DNA from: Pseudomonadota bacterium
GTDB lineage: Bacteria; Pseudomonadota; Gammaproteobacteria; Burkholderiales; Burkholderiaceae_B
DNA length: 15,807 nt
Reading direction: 5' to 3'
Assembly (NCBI GenBank): GCA_023437255.1
Contig: JAEZGR010000010.1
Location: 1 to 15,807 of the forward strand
Shown piece after piece: positions 1 through 8,501 of this stretch (within the stretch, counting starts at the first letter, position 1; each line of letters begins with the position of its first letter). Under the pieces are notes generated by a model. It had not been told where the DNA came from and did not search any database. It saw only the letters and a program-made list of their open reading frames with translations. Position numbers and translations under genes: made by a program.

Positions 1-651
1 GCGCGCGCCACTCCAGTTAAGGCGCAGCACGGGCTGACCGCCCGCCGCGTCGGGCAAGACGACACCGGTGGCCTGAATGGGCACCACATCGTTCTCGACC
101 ACAAACGACGCCACGGCGCCATGTTCCGTGCCGCTTCCCAGCTGCCGGAGCCAGTGGTCGCGCTGTTCATCGGTGCCGATATGGGAGAGCAGACGCGCCG
201 GCCCGAACACAAAGCGCGCAGCCAGCAGATACGCCGTGGATACGGAGCGCAGGGCCACCCGCTTGAGCACTTCAGACTGCGCCCAGGCACTCAGACCATA
301 CCCGCCGTACTCGAGCGGAACCGTCATGGCCTCAAAACGATGTTCGAGCAACAGACGCCACAACGGGTCTGCATCGGGGACCATGTCGAGATTGCGGGCG
401 TGTTCGAGCAACTCGCAAAGCTGTGCCACCGGCCCCTGCAGGAACGACTGCTCCTGGCCGCTCAACGGGGCGGGCCGTACATAGGTGAGCGCGTTCCAGT
501 CGGGGCACCCCGACAACAGCTGCCCTTCCCACCAGACATCGCCGGCACTCAGCACTTGCCGCTGAAAGTCACTGAGCGGTGACACGCTGTTGCGTGCGCG
601 CCGGTACAGCGGCTCCGTCAACCACTGACGACGCCAGGCATTCCAGTCCAC
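1..651 (-). CDS. FadE-like acyl-CoA dehydrogenase, N-terminal part (cut by window edge)
   Basis: About 217 N-terminal residues are visible; the rest lies beyond base 1. The segment WWEGQLLSGCPDWNAL, then a Q-x-FLQGPV-x-QLCELL stretch, EHRFEAMTVPLEYGGYGLSA and HIGTDEQRDHWL, follows the FadE family of membrane-associated acyl-CoA dehydrogenases (first step of fatty acid beta-oxidation, FAD-dependent). The start is a GTG at 651: GGGGAG lies 7 nt upstream, no ATG precedes it in frame, and an in-frame stop lies near 740. This start omits the two N-terminal membrane segments of E. coli FadE. Oddity: where FadE has a TSPEAGSD-type FAD/substrate motif, this protein reads FVVENDVVPIQATGVV, so the motif is missing. 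It may be a divergent paralogue with altered chemistry. Family call is firm; activity and substrate are not. Confidence 0.8.
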   Translation of the reverse strand, partial: MDWNAWRRQWLTEPLYRRARNSVSPLSDFQRQVLSAGDVWWEGQLLSGCPDWNALTYVRPAPLSGQEQSFLQGPVAQLCELLEHARNLDMVPDADPLWRLLLEHRFEAMTVPLEYGGYGLSAWAQSEVLKRVALRSVSTAYLLAARFVFGPARLLSHIGTDEQRDHWLRQLGSGTEHGAVASFVVENDVVPIQATGVVLPDAAGGQPVLRLNWSGAR

Positions 652-732
652 CGGATCACTCCCCAGAAAAAATTTTCGGCCCCTCTGAACGGTGAGGAAA
701 CGTGCAGGACAGCCGCAAAAAAACGAGCACTG

Positions 733-742
733 CCGGTATTAT
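733..742 (+). promoter_or_regulatory. Possible -10 region of the spmAB gene
   Basis: CCGGTATTAT contains a TATTAT hexamer at 737-742, only 5 nt before the ATG at 748. No Shine-Dalgarno sequence precedes that ATG, so a leaderless or near-leaderless transcript would fit. The -35 area has no good match. The same 10-mer precedes amgK at 6726-6735. Inference from pattern only. Confidence 0.35.
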
Positions 743-747
743 GGCGT

Positions 748-1977
748 ATGCTCAACACGCTCTGGCTTGCCTTCTTCCTGGTGTCGGTGCTGGCCGCCAG
801 CTTCCAATGGCTGGTGTTGCATGATCCCGACGTTTTCTCGCGTATTGTCGCCGCCCTGTTCGATATGGCAGGGCTGTCGGTCGAGATCATGGTGCTTCTG
901 TTCGGCACTCTCACTCTCTGGCTGGGATTCCTACGCATTGCAGAAGCCGCCGGGCTCGTGGAAAAGCTCGCACGCCTGCTCGGCCCACTGTTTCATCGCC
1001 TCATGCCGGGTGTGCCGCCCGGCCATCCTGCGCTGGGCCTCATCACCATGAACTTTGCGGCCAACGGCCTGGGTCTCGACAATGCAGCGACCCCGATCGG
1101 CCTGCGGGCCATGCATGCGCTGCAGACACTGAACCCCGAGCCACGCACGGCCACCAACGCCCAGATCCTGTTTCTGGTGCTGAACGCTTCCTCGCTCACG
1201 CTGCTGCCTGTCACCATCTTCATGTATCGCGCGCAGCAGGGAGCGGCCGAACCCGCGCTGGTATTCCTGCCGATCCTGCTTGCCACCAGCGCTTCGACCC
1301 TCGCGGCGCTGCTGTCGGTCGCATTCATGCAGCGTCTGAAACTGCATGACCCCGTGGTCCTCATGTGGCTGGGTGGCACGGCCCTGGTCATTGGCGGGCT
1401 GATGGCACTGCTTGCCGGCATGGGTGCCGCCGCCATCAGCGCAACATCGAGCCTGCTCGGCAATCTCGTGCTCACCGGTGTCATTGCGCTGTTCCTGATA
1501 TGCGGCGCGATCAAGAAGGTGCCGGTGTACGAGGCCTTTGTCGAAGGCGCGAAAGAAGGCTTCGAGGTGTCGAAGAACCTGCTGCCCTATCTGGTGGCCA
1601 TGCTGTGTGCGGTGGGTGTGTTGCGAGCCTCGGGCGTGCTCGACATGGTGCTGGCGGGAGTACGTGAAGCCACACTCTGGGCGGGGCTCGACGCCCGTTT
1701 CGTCGACGCGCTGCCCACCGCGCTGGTCAAGCCCTTCTCGGGCAGTGCCGCCCGAGCCATGCTGATCGAAACGATGCAGCACTTCGGCGTCGACAGTTTC
1801 CCTGCCCTGGTGGCAGCCACCGTACAAGGCAGCACCGAAACCACTTTTTATGTGGTGGCCGTTTATTTTGGAGCGGTAGGCATCCAGCGGGTGCGCCACA
1901 CGATTGGCTGTGCGTTGCTGGCCGATCTGGCGGGTGTGGTGGCCGCCATTGCCGTGTGCTACTGGTTCTTTACCTGA
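748..1977 (+). CDS. SpmA-SpmB fusion, nucleoside-recognition (Gate) domain membrane protein
   Basis: This 409-residue polytopic inner-membrane protein has about ten hydrophobic segments. The N-terminal half carries the SpmA-type signature [15 protein letters not shown] (residues 102-116). The C-terminal half carries the SpmB-type signatures KPFSGSAAR (328-336) and [11 protein letters not shown] (360-370). In Bacillus, SpmA and SpmB are separate proteins needed for spore-core dehydration; fused versions are common in non-sporulating proteobacteria, where the substrate and role are unknown. The Gate (nucleoside-recognition) domain suggests transport of a small solute. The start at 748 begins a plausible first membrane helix; it lacks an evident ribosome-binding site. 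The gene is monocistronic, divergent from the FadE-like gene, and its stop overlaps the convergent ksgA stop by 8 bp. Confidence 0.88.
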   Translation: MLNTLWLAFFLVSVLAASFQWLVLHDPDVFSRIVAALFDMAGLSVEIMVLLFGTLTLWLGFLRIAEAAGLVEKLARLLGPLFHRLMPGVPPGHPALGLITMNFAANGLGLDNAATPIGLRAMHALQTLNPEPRTATNAQILFLVLNASSLTLLPVTIFMYRAQQGAAEPALVFLPILLATSASTLAALLSVAFMQRLKLHDPVVLMWLGGTALVIGGLMALLAGMGAAAISATSSLLGNLVLTGVIALFLICGAIKKVPVYEAFVEGAKEGFEVSKNLLPYLVAMLCAVGVLRASGVLDMVLAGVREATLWAGLDARFVDALPTALVKPFSGSAARAMLIETMQHFGVDSFPALVAATVQGSTETTFYVVAVYFGAVGIQRVRHTIGCALLADLAGVVAAIAVCYWFFT

Positions 1978-2755
1978 CGAGCCGGCCGGCCGCGACAAGC
2001 TGATCGGCCATGGCCATGAACTGGCGCGGGCTGACCACCTCGGCACGATCGGTTGGGGCCACACCCAGCGCTGCCCAGTCGATATCGTCGGCCCAGTCGG
2101 CCAGCACTCGGCGAAGCATCTTGCGGCGCTGTGCAAAGGCGCGGGTGACCAGCGTGCCGAACGCGGCTTCGCTCACTGGGCGAGGGCGGTCTTCACCCAG
2201 CGGCACCATGCGCACTACCGAAGACATCACCTTGGGCGGGGGATCGAACGATTCTGGCGGCACGTCGAACAGCTTTTCCATGGCATAGCGCGCCTGCAGC
2301 ATGACCGACAGCCGGCCATAATCGGCGCTGCCGGGCGGGGCAACCATCCGGTCGATGACCTCACGCTGCAACATGAAGTGCTGGTCGCGCACCGTGTCGG
2401 CGAATTGCGCCAGATGGAACAGCAGCGGACTGGAAATGTTGTAAGGCAGATTACCGACCACCCGTAAAGACTGCCCGAGCTCGCCATAATTGACCGTGAG
2501 CGCGTCGGCCTCGATCACGGTCAGACGATCGGCCGGCCAATCGGCCCGCAGCCTGCGGGCCAGGTCACGGTCAAGCTCGACCACGGTGAGGCGATTGAGC
2601 GACTCGATCAGCGGCACAGTGAGCGCAGACAACCCCGGCCCGATCTCGACCATGAGGTCCGCCGGCTGAGGCCGGATGGCGCGCACAATCTGATCGATGA
2701 TCGCCTCGTCGACCAGAAAATGCTGCCCGAACCGCTTGCGCGCCTGATGAGCCAT
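1970..2755 (-). CDS. ksgA: 16S rRNA (adenine1518-N6/adenine1519-N6)-dimethyltransferase KsgA/RsmA
   Basis: KsgA dimethylates two adjacent adenines in the 3' hairpin of 16S rRNA using S-adenosylmethionine, late in 30S assembly; its loss gives kasugamycin resistance. Visible signatures are RKRFGQHFL near the N terminus, the SAM-binding motif [11 protein letters not shown] (residues 36-46), the acidic VVELD end of the next strand, and the catalytic NLPYNIS motif (102-108). Length of 261 residues is normal. I chose the ATG at 2755 (MAHQARKRF); a TTG at 2761 in frame would add two residues and overlap the surA stop as TTGA. It is the last gene of the lptD-surA-ksgA run and so probably translationally coupled to surA. 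Its 3' end overlaps spmAB, and no terminator is evident there. Confidence 0.96.
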   Translation of the reverse strand: MAHQARKRFGQHFLVDEAIIDQIVRAIRPQPADLMVEIGPGLSALTVPLIESLNRLTVVELDRDLARRLRADWPADRLTVIEADALTVNYGELGQSLRVVGNLPYNISSPLLFHLAQFADTVRDQHFMLQREVIDRMVAPPGSADYGRLSVMLQARYAMEKLFDVPPESFDPPPKVMSSVVRMVPLGEDRPRPVSEAAFGTLVTRAFAQRRKMLRRVLADWADDIDWAALGVAPTDRAEVVSPRQFMAMADQLVAAGRLVR

Positions 2756-2757
2756 GC

Positions 2758-4266
2758 TCAACGTGGCCCGCTGCTGCCGCGGCTGGCTTCGGGGTCAAGA
2801 CGATTTTCGATGTAGGCCTGCCCATAAAGGGTGTTCAGCCACTGATCCACCGCCGGCTCGATACGACGCTGGAAGAGGATCTGACGGGCCTGCATGCGCT
2901 GGTACTCGGCCCCCATATCGTGATTGCGACGTTCGAGCACCTCGATCAGATGCCAGCCGAACGGCGACTTGATGGGCTCGCTGATCTGGCCTGGCTGCAG
3001 ATTGTTCATGGCGTTCTCGAAGGCGGGCACCGTTTCCCCCGGCGAAAGCCAGCCCAGGTCGCCTCCCTGCGGCGCCGTAGAGTCATCGGAGTGGCGGCGG
3101 GCGAGATCTTCAAAGGACTCACCACCACTGACGAGACGGTCCCGCAGCAGGCGCAACCGCTGCTCGGCCTGCTCATCCGACGTGATCTGGTTGGTGCGCA
3201 CCAGGATATGACGTGCGCGCGTCTGGGTGACGATCATCGGGCCCTGGTCAACCTGAGCCTGATTGAGGGGGGTCATGGAGACATCGGGGGCGGCCGGTTG
3301 AGGCGCCGCACGCTGCTCGTCTCCCCAGGTCAGTACCTTCAGGATATGAAAGCCCTGACCGCTGCGTATGACACGCGAGATATCGCCCACCTTGAGGCCT
3401 CGTGCCGCCTCTAGAAAGAGGTCGGGCCATCCCTCGACGGGTCGCACACCCAGCACGCCGCCTTCGAGCGCACGCGGACCGTCTGACGAAGAGGCGGCGA
3501 GTCCGGCGAAGTCGGCGCCGGCACGCAACTGCGCATGAAGCGATTCGGCGCGCTTTTGCAGGTCGCTGACCGTTGACGACGGCGCGTTTTCAGGTACAGC
3601 CACCAGGATCTGTGCCAGGCCAAGTACGCGCGGCGCGGTTTGCTGCTGTGGCGCGGATTGAGCCGCCGGTGCGCGTGCGGGTGCCGGTGCGAGGCCCTTG
3701 CCCTGCGTGCGCAGGAAGGCGTCGACCTCGGCATCGCTGATGTTCACGGTAGAATCGACTGCACGCTGGCGCAGGAGGTCGAAGCGGACCTCGCTGCGGA
3801 GTTCTTCGAGGTAACGCTGCCAGCTCAGGCCCGACTTCTCGACACTGCGGCGCAGCTGTTCAACCGAGATGCGGTTGCGCTGCGCAATGGTTTCGACGGC
3901 CCGTTGCAGTTGGGAGTCGCTCACCCGGATACCGAGGCGGTCGGCTTCCTGACGCTGCAGTTCCTCGAGGATCATGCGCTGCAGAACCTGCCGCTGCAGA
4001 ATGCTGCGCTCAGGCACGGGAATGTTCTGCGCCTTCAGGCTGCGCTGCGCCTGGGCGACCTGGTCATTCACCTGCTTGAGGGTGATCACCTGGCGGTTCA
4101 CGATCGCCGCGATGCCATCGACGAACTGCTGCGACGACTTCTGGGCGGGCGCCTTGCCGACCCCGCTGTTCGGGGTGGCGGCGAGACTGATCGACACGGC
4201 GCTGGCGCCCAGCATCGGGATCAGCAGGGCGGCCAGTCGGCGCCGGGCGTGCACACTGCGCATCAT
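2758..4266 (-). CDS. surA: Periplasmic chaperone and peptidyl-prolyl isomerase SurA
   Basis: SurA escorts unfolded outer-membrane proteins, including LptD, across the periplasm to the BAM complex. Of 502 residues, the first 30 form a signal peptide (likely cleavage after SISLAA). The N-terminal chaperone domain spans roughly 46-180, a first parvulin domain about 215-313 and a second about 348-446 ([35 protein letters not shown]), followed by a C-terminal helix. An Ala/Pro/Gln-rich linker at 189-213 makes the protein longer than the 428-residue E. coli form. The start at 4266 has GAGAGG 5 nt upstream and overlaps the lptD stop as ATGA; a second ATG follows directly at 4263. Sharing a transcript with its main client LptD makes functional sense. 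Confidence 0.95.
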   Translation of the reverse strand: MMRSVHARRRLAALLIPMLGASAVSISLAATPNSGVGKAPAQKSSQQFVDGIAAIVNRQVITLKQVNDQVAQAQRSLKAQNIPVPERSILQRQVLQRMILEELQRQEADRLGIRVSDSQLQRAVETIAQRNRISVEQLRRSVEKSGLSWQRYLEELRSEVRFDLLRQRAVDSTVNISDAEVDAFLRTQGKGLAPAPARAPAAQSAPQQQTAPRVLGLAQILVAVPENAPSSTVSDLQKRAESLHAQLRAGADFAGLAASSSDGPRALEGGVLGVRPVEGWPDLFLEAARGLKVGDISRVIRSGQGFHILKVLTWGDEQRAAPQPAAPDVSMTPLNQAQVDQGPMIVTQTRARHILVRTNQITSDEQAEQRLRLLRDRLVSGGESFEDLARRHSDDSTAPQGGDLGWLSPGETVPAFENAMNNLQPGQISEPIKSPFGWHLIEVLERRNHDMGAEYQRMQARQILFQRRIEPAVDQWLNTLYGQAYIENRLDPEASRGSSGPR

Positions 4267-6641
4267 TGATACCTCTCGAAGACGGTTTTTTCTGGTATGG
4301 GTGGATTGATCGTCTGGTATCCGGCAATCCGCTCGCTGATCATGCCCATGGGGTCGGAGCCGATGCCGCCCAGACCGGCCAGCTCGAGCTGGAAGAACAC
4401 GGCGGTATTGGCCTCGTCACGGGCGACAGCATAACGCTGCAGCACAACCCTGGCTGACCAGCAGCAATCGCCCTTGTATTCGACACCGAGGATCGACTGC
4501 GTCGAGCGGCTTTCCTTGATTGAATAATCATAGCGCCCGAGCGCGTACCAGTTGCGGGTGAGCGGCCACTGCCCGGCAAGGGTGGCCTGCTCACGACCCT
4601 GGTCGTCTTCGGGCCGGACCTGGAGCGTTGGGTCGTACACCTGGCGTGGATCACGCTGGTAGCGGTACCACGCCGACAGGGTGGCAAGCCGCTTGGGTTC
4701 CCATCGTACGCCGGCCGTCATGCGATTGCGGTTGCGCGAGTCGGGGTTGAACTGGGCGTCGAAACGCACGCTGAACTTGTCGGTGAGCGCTGCGTTCGCG
4801 CCCAGAAGGTAGTCGGACTTGGTACGTGTGCGGGGCTTTTCGCCCGGCCAGAGTGTGACCAGCTGGTCACGGAAGTAGATGCGTTGCGCCACCGACAGCG
4901 AAAGACGCTCAAAGCCCGAGTCGGCATCCAGCCAGCGCGAGGTGAGACCCACGGTCAGCTGATTGGCGTCGGCAATGCGGTCCCAGCCGCCACTGAAGAT
5001 GTTCTCGCTGAACGCCTGGCTGAAGCTGAAGTCGGCGTAGGCCGTGTCGAAGACCGGGAGATCGTCTTGATCGCGGTACGGCACATACAGGTAATAGAGA
5101 CGCGGTTCGAGTGTCTGGATGGCTGCATTGCCGAACAGGGTGGTGTCACGCTCGAAGGTCATGCCCGAATCGATTGACATGATCGGCAGGGCCCGCGACT
5201 GCGTGCTGTTGCGACCGCGGTACTGCACCAGTTCGTCTTCGAACCAGTCGACGCTGTACTGGCTGAGGTGCATGCCCACCTTGGGCGTGACATACCAGCC
5301 AGCACGCACGATCGGGTACGCCACACTCGTGTACGAAGTGAAGCGGTTGCCATTGGGCGCAATGCGGTGATCGCGATACCAGTCGAACTCGGACAACGTG
5401 CCCGAGTAGAAGGGCATCACGAAGCGGGTGGCGTAGTTTTCGGAGACGACGTCGAAGCCACCCCAGTCATAACGTGCCCCGCGAACGTAGAGCTCGGGCA
5501 GTTTGTCGTACTGCGGCGTCAGGTAGGTGGACGTGCGGTCCTGCAGGGTCTGGTACTTGTGCACCGACAGGGTACCGCCCACATACTGCGAGCCCCACCA
5601 CGACAGTGCGGCTGTACTGGGTAACCAGGTGTTGGTGGCCTCGTTGAGGCCGAGCGACGAAAAATCGCGGAAATAGTCGTCGTCGGAGACGCGGCGGATA
5701 TCAAAGCTGGCGTGCAGCCCACCGCCCAGCGCCTGGTTGTGCTGCCAGCCGTAATACCAGCGGTCACGCCCGGCCTGACGGTCGTCGTGCAGATACGTGC
5801 CCTGCATCTCGCCAGCATAGGTCTGGCCCAGATACCGGAACTCGGCGCCCAGCTGGGCGCCACGCTTGGCCATGATGCGGGGCGTGAGCGTCAGGTCGTA
5901 ATTGGGCGCCAGATTGAAGTAGTACGGCACCGAGAACTCGACCCCGCCTGCGGTGGAGGTGCCGTAGGTGGGCAGCAGAAAGCCCGACTTGCGCTCCTTG
6001 CGTATGGGGAAGCTCAGGTAAGGCGAATACAGAATGGGCACGTTCTTGAAGTACAGCGTGCCGTGCCGGGCAATGCCTTCGTTGTCGGCGACGTGCAGGT
6101 CGACCTGCTGCGACTTGATATACCAGGCGGGGTCGGGGCACGGGCAACCGGTGTAGGTCACCTGCGTGAGCCGCATGTGATCATCGCTGAAGATGTCTGC
6201 GCGCTCAGCGTTGCCGGCGCCGCCTGTTTCGCCCAACCAGAACGAGGGTTCCGACAGTTGGCCGGTTTCGGCGTCGATGTTGTAGTCGATGGCGGGCGCC
6301 TTGATGATGCTGGCGTCACGCATGATCAGGCCATTGCCGCGCACCTGCAGCTGGCCCGTGGAGCGAACATAGTCGATGCGGTCGCCCTTGACCACCGAGT
6401 CGATGCGGCGCACCTCGGCATTGCCCTCGAGAACGCCCCGCCCCTCTTGGTCAGAACGAATGTCGTCGGCGATCAGGAATGCCGACATTTGGTCTTCTTC
6501 GAGAATATGTGTGCGCAGCTTGGACGAAATCTGCAGATCGCCGGCGGGCTGCACGCTGATCGCTTCAGCCTTGGGCGGCGCTGCCATCACGGCCTGGCTA
6601 CTGCCATAAGCAAAGAGTAGAGACCACCAGACCGAACGCAC
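4263..6641 (-). CDS. lptD: LPS-assembly protein LptD (outer-membrane LPS translocon)
   Basis: LptD, plugged by the lipoprotein LptE, inserts lipopolysaccharide into the outer leaflet. The 792-residue product has a signal peptide (MRSVWWSLLFAYGSSQAVMA), a periplasmic OstA/LptA-like jellyroll (about 50-150), the conserved ILYSPYLSFPIRKERKSGFL junction (203-222), a long beta-barrel, and the C-terminal EYKGDCCW signature (721-728). I favour the GTG at 6641: it gives a compact signal peptide, GGGGGCG lies about 8-13 nt upstream, and a perfect TATAAT lies at 6675-6670. An ATG at 6698 would add 19 residues that overlap that hexamer, but it has a fair GAGGG 9 nt upstream and cannot be excluded. Cysteines in the mature protein resembling the E. 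coli disulfide set are C166, C168, C726 and C727; an equivalent of the N-terminal Cys31 is absent. Confidence 0.95.
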   Translation of the reverse strand: MRSVWWSLLFAYGSSQAVMAAPPKAEAISVQPAGDLQISSKLRTHILEEDQMSAFLIADDIRSDQEGRGVLEGNAEVRRIDSVVKGDRIDYVRSTGQLQVRGNGLIMRDASIIKAPAIDYNIDAETGQLSEPSFWLGETGGAGNAERADIFSDDHMRLTQVTYTGCPCPDPAWYIKSQQVDLHVADNEGIARHGTLYFKNVPILYSPYLSFPIRKERKSGFLLPTYGTSTAGGVEFSVPYYFNLAPNYDLTLTPRIMAKRGAQLGAEFRYLGQTYAGEMQGTYLHDDRQAGRDRWYYGWQHNQALGGGLHASFDIRRVSDDDYFRDFSSLGLNEATNTWLPSTAALSWWGSQYVGGTLSVHKYQTLQDRTSTYLTPQYDKLPELYVRGARYDWGGFDVVSENYATRFVMPFYSGTLSEFDWYRDHRIAPNGNRFTSYTSVAYPIVRAGWYVTPKVGMHLSQYSVDWFEDELVQYRGRNSTQSRALPIMSIDSGMTFERDTTLFGNAAIQTLEPRLYYLYVPYRDQDDLPVFDTAYADFSFSQAFSENIFSGGWDRIADANQLTVGLTSRWLDADSGFERLSLSVAQRIYFRDQLVTLWPGEKPRTRTKSDYLLGANAALTDKFSVRFDAQFNPDSRNRNRMTAGVRWEPKRLATLSAWYRYQRDPRQVYDPTLQVRPEDDQGREQATLAGQWPLTRNWYALGRYDYSIKESRSTQSILGVEYKGDCCWSARVVLQRYAVARDEANTAVFFQLELAGLGGIGSDPMGMISERIAGYQTINPPIPEKTVFERYQ

Positions 6642-6669
6642 GAGTGTTTCGCCCCCGAAAACAAAACCG

Positions 6670-6675
6670 ATTATA
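6670..6675 (-). promoter_or_regulatory. -10 hexamer for the lptD-surA-ksgA operon
   Basis: A consensus TATAAT reads on the minus strand at 6675-6670. Transcription would begin near 6663, leaving a leader of about 22 nt with a GGGGGCG ribosome-binding site before the GTG at 6641. The -35 region at a 16-18 bp spacing (ATGCGT area) matches consensus poorly, so an activator may be involved or the site may be fortuitous. Confidence 0.45.
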
Positions 6676-6725
6676 TTTTGGCACTGCTGCCGACGCATGA
6701 GGACACACCCTCAGAGCGTGGCGAC

Positions 6726-6735
6726 CCGGTATTAT
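6726..6735 (+). promoter_or_regulatory. Possible -10 region of the amgK-murU operon
   Basis: CCGGTATTAT holds TATTAT at 6730-6735, 9 nt before the ATG at 6745, so the transcript would start almost at the start codon. The identical 10-mer sits just upstream of spmAB. No clear -35 is visible. Confidence 0.35.
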
Positions 6736-6744
6736 AGTGAGAGA

Positions 6745-7806
6745 ATGTCCCCAACCATGGATTCCCGCCCCATTTCCGACGCTGATGCACGGCTTACAGC
6801 CCTGCATGCCTGGCTGGCCACGCTTGCCCCCCAGTTGGGCATTGCATCAGACACCCTGCGGCCTGCCTCGAGCGACGCCAGTTTCCGTCGCTATTTTCGC
6901 GTCGACACCGACAAAGGCACCGCCATTGTCATGGATGCGCCGCCCACACACGAAAACTGCCGGCCGTTTGTCGAAATCGGCGAGCGGCTCAACTCGGCAG
7001 GCCTGAACGTACCGCGCGTGCTGGCTCAGGATCTCGAACAGGGCTTTCTGCTGCTGACCGATCTGGGCACCCACACCTACTTCCAGGCACTCACCGAAGG
7101 GGTGGACCACCACCGCCTGCACCGCCTGTACCGCCCTGCCCTTCACGCGCTGGTGCGCATGCAGCAGGCCTCCTGCGACGGCCTGCCGCGTTACGACGCG
7201 GCCCGACTGCACGAGGAGCTGGGCGTGTTTCGCGAATGGTATGTAGAAAAACACTGTGGTGCGACACTCACCCCGCGTGAGGAAGAAACCCTGGCCACGC
7301 TGCTGGCCGCCCTGGTTGCCGACAACGCCGCTCAGCCGGTGGTCCTGGTGCACCGGGACTACCACTCGCCGAACCTCATGGTTCCCCCGGAAGACGGCGG
7401 CGAGCCCGGCATCATCGACTTTCAAGACGCTGTGGCGGGCCCGATCACCTACGACATTGCATCGCTGGTCACCGATGCACGCTACACGTGGGAAGAACCC
7501 GATCAACTTGACTGGGCCATCCGTTATTGGGAAGCGGCACGTGCGGCCGGACTTCCCGTCGATGAAGACTTTGCCGTCTTTCACCGCGCTTATGAATGGA
7601 TGAGCCTGCAACGCAATCTGCGCATATTGGGCGTCTTCGTGCGCCTGTCGATGCGCGACGGCAAACTTCATTACCTCGATCACCTGCCGCGCGTGCAGAA
7701 TTATGTGCGGCAGGTCGCAAGCCGGTACGGAGCATTGCGCCCCCTGCTCCAGCTGCTCGACCGCATCGAGGGCGTGCAGCCCACCAACCCCTTCGGGCTG
7801 CGATGA
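6745..7806 (+). CDS. amgK: N-acetylmuramate/N-acetylglucosamine kinase AmgK
   Basis: AmgK phosphorylates the anomeric hydroxyl of MurNAc (and GlcNAc) recovered from peptidoglycan turnover, feeding MurU. The protein has the aminoglycoside-phosphotransferase fold: ASFRRYFRV in the N lobe (residues 45-53), the catalytic loop LVHRDYHSPNLM (201-212), and the metal-binding IDFQDAVAGPITYDIASL (224-241). At 353 residues it fits the family. The start at 6745 is preceded by GTGAGAGA immediately upstream; an ATG at 6757 (MDSRPIS) is an alternative. The longer reading frame from 6697 lacks a ribosome-binding site and would cross the predicted promoter. Its stop overlaps the murU start (ATGA). Divergence from lptD and the murU partner separate it from generic antibiotic phosphotransferases. 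Confidence 0.92.
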   Translation: MSPTMDSRPISDADARLTALHAWLATLAPQLGIASDTLRPASSDASFRRYFRVDTDKGTAIVMDAPPTHENCRPFVEIGERLNSAGLNVPRVLAQDLEQGFLLLTDLGTHTYFQALTEGVDHHRLHRLYRPALHALVRMQQASCDGLPRYDAARLHEELGVFREWYVEKHCGATLTPREEETLATLLAALVADNAAQPVVLVHRDYHSPNLMVPPEDGGEPGIIDFQDAVAGPITYDIASLVTDARYTWEEPDQLDWAIRYWEAARAAGLPVDEDFAVFHRAYEWMSLQRNLRILGVFVRLSMRDGKLHYLDHLPRVQNYVRQVASRYGALRPLLQLLDRIEGVQPTNPFGLR

Positions 7807-8501
7807 AGGCCATGATCCTCGCGGCGGGGCGCGGCGAACGCATGCGCCCGCTCACCGATCACCGGCCCAAGCCCCTGCTGGCTGCCGGCGGGAAGCCGCT
7901 CATCGTCTGGCATATTGAGCGCCTGGTCGCGGCAGGCCTGCCCGACATCGTCATCAACTGCGCCTGGCTCGCAGACGCCCTGCAGGGAGCCTTGGGCGAT
8001 GGCAGGCAATTCGGCGCGCGCATCCAGTGGTCGCGCGAAGAGCCGGCGCTCGAGACCGCGGGCGGCATTGCCAATGCCCTGCCCTTGCTGGGCCCCGACC
8101 CCTTCCTGGTGGTGAATGGCGATGTCTGGTGTGACTGGGATTTCGGCCAGGCCACCACCCGCGCCCGGCAGTTGCACAGCGCCGGCGCACAAGCCTGGCT
8201 GCTGCTGGTCGAGAATCCGTCCCATCATCCGCAGGGCGACTTCTTGCTACAGGAATCGGGGCAGGTGCGCGCCCCCGCCGCAGCAAATCCTGCCGCACTC
8301 ACCTTTTCAGGCATCGGCCTGTATTGCCCCTCGCTCTTTGAAACGGTTCCGGCGCGGCCGGCGCCTCTGGCGCCCCTGCTGCGCGAAGCCATGAGCCGCA
8401 GCGCCGTCATTGGCGAACGCCACAGCGGCACCTGGATGGACATCGGCACCCCGGACAGGCTCCACACGCTCGACGCACTTCTGAGCAATCAGGCTGTCTG
8501 A
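7803..8501 (+). CDS. murU: N-acetylmuramate alpha-1-phosphate uridylyltransferase MurU
   Basis: MurU converts MurNAc-1-phosphate and UTP to UDP-MurNAc, which re-enters peptidoglycan synthesis after MurA/MurB and so bypasses the fosfomycin target. The 232-residue protein begins with the sugar-nucleotidyltransferase signature MILAAGRGERMRPLT (4-18) followed by RPKPLL, and shows ETAGGI (84-89), the metal-binding VVNGDVWCDWD (103-113) and a C-terminal TWMDIGTPDRL. The ATG at 7803 overlaps the amgK stop by four bases, indicating translational coupling. Cytoplasmic. The pair AmgK-MurU defines the salvage route found in pseudomonads and many other Gram-negatives that lack MurQ. Confidence 0.92.
   Translation: MKAMILAAGRGERMRPLTDHRPKPLLAAGGKPLIVWHIERLVAAGLPDIVINCAWLADALQGALGDGRQFGARIQWSREEPALETAGGIANALPLLGPDPFLVVNGDVWCDWDFGQATTRARQLHSAGAQAWLLLVENPSHHPQGDFLLQESGQVRAPAAANPAALTFSGIGLYCPSLFETVPARPAPLAPLLREAMSRSAVIGERHSGTWMDIGTPDRLHTLDALLSNQAV

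Noticed and set aside
931..2136. Minus-strand open frame of 401 codons opposite spmAB
   Set aside because: Antisense shadow of a strongly conserved membrane protein; Gln/His/Arg-rich low-information composition; also overlaps ksgA in another frame.
3640..4269. Plus-strand open frame of 209 codons opposite surA
   Set aside because: Shadow of the SurA chaperone domain; Leu/Ala/Asp-rich composition from reversed codons.
5712..6620. Plus-strand open frame of 302 codons opposite lptD
   Set aside because: Antisense to the conserved LptD N-terminal half with no motif of its own.
6697..6744. N-terminal extension of amgK by 16 codons
   Set aside because: No ribosome-binding site, crosses the predicted -10 element, and the added residues do not fit the family N terminus.
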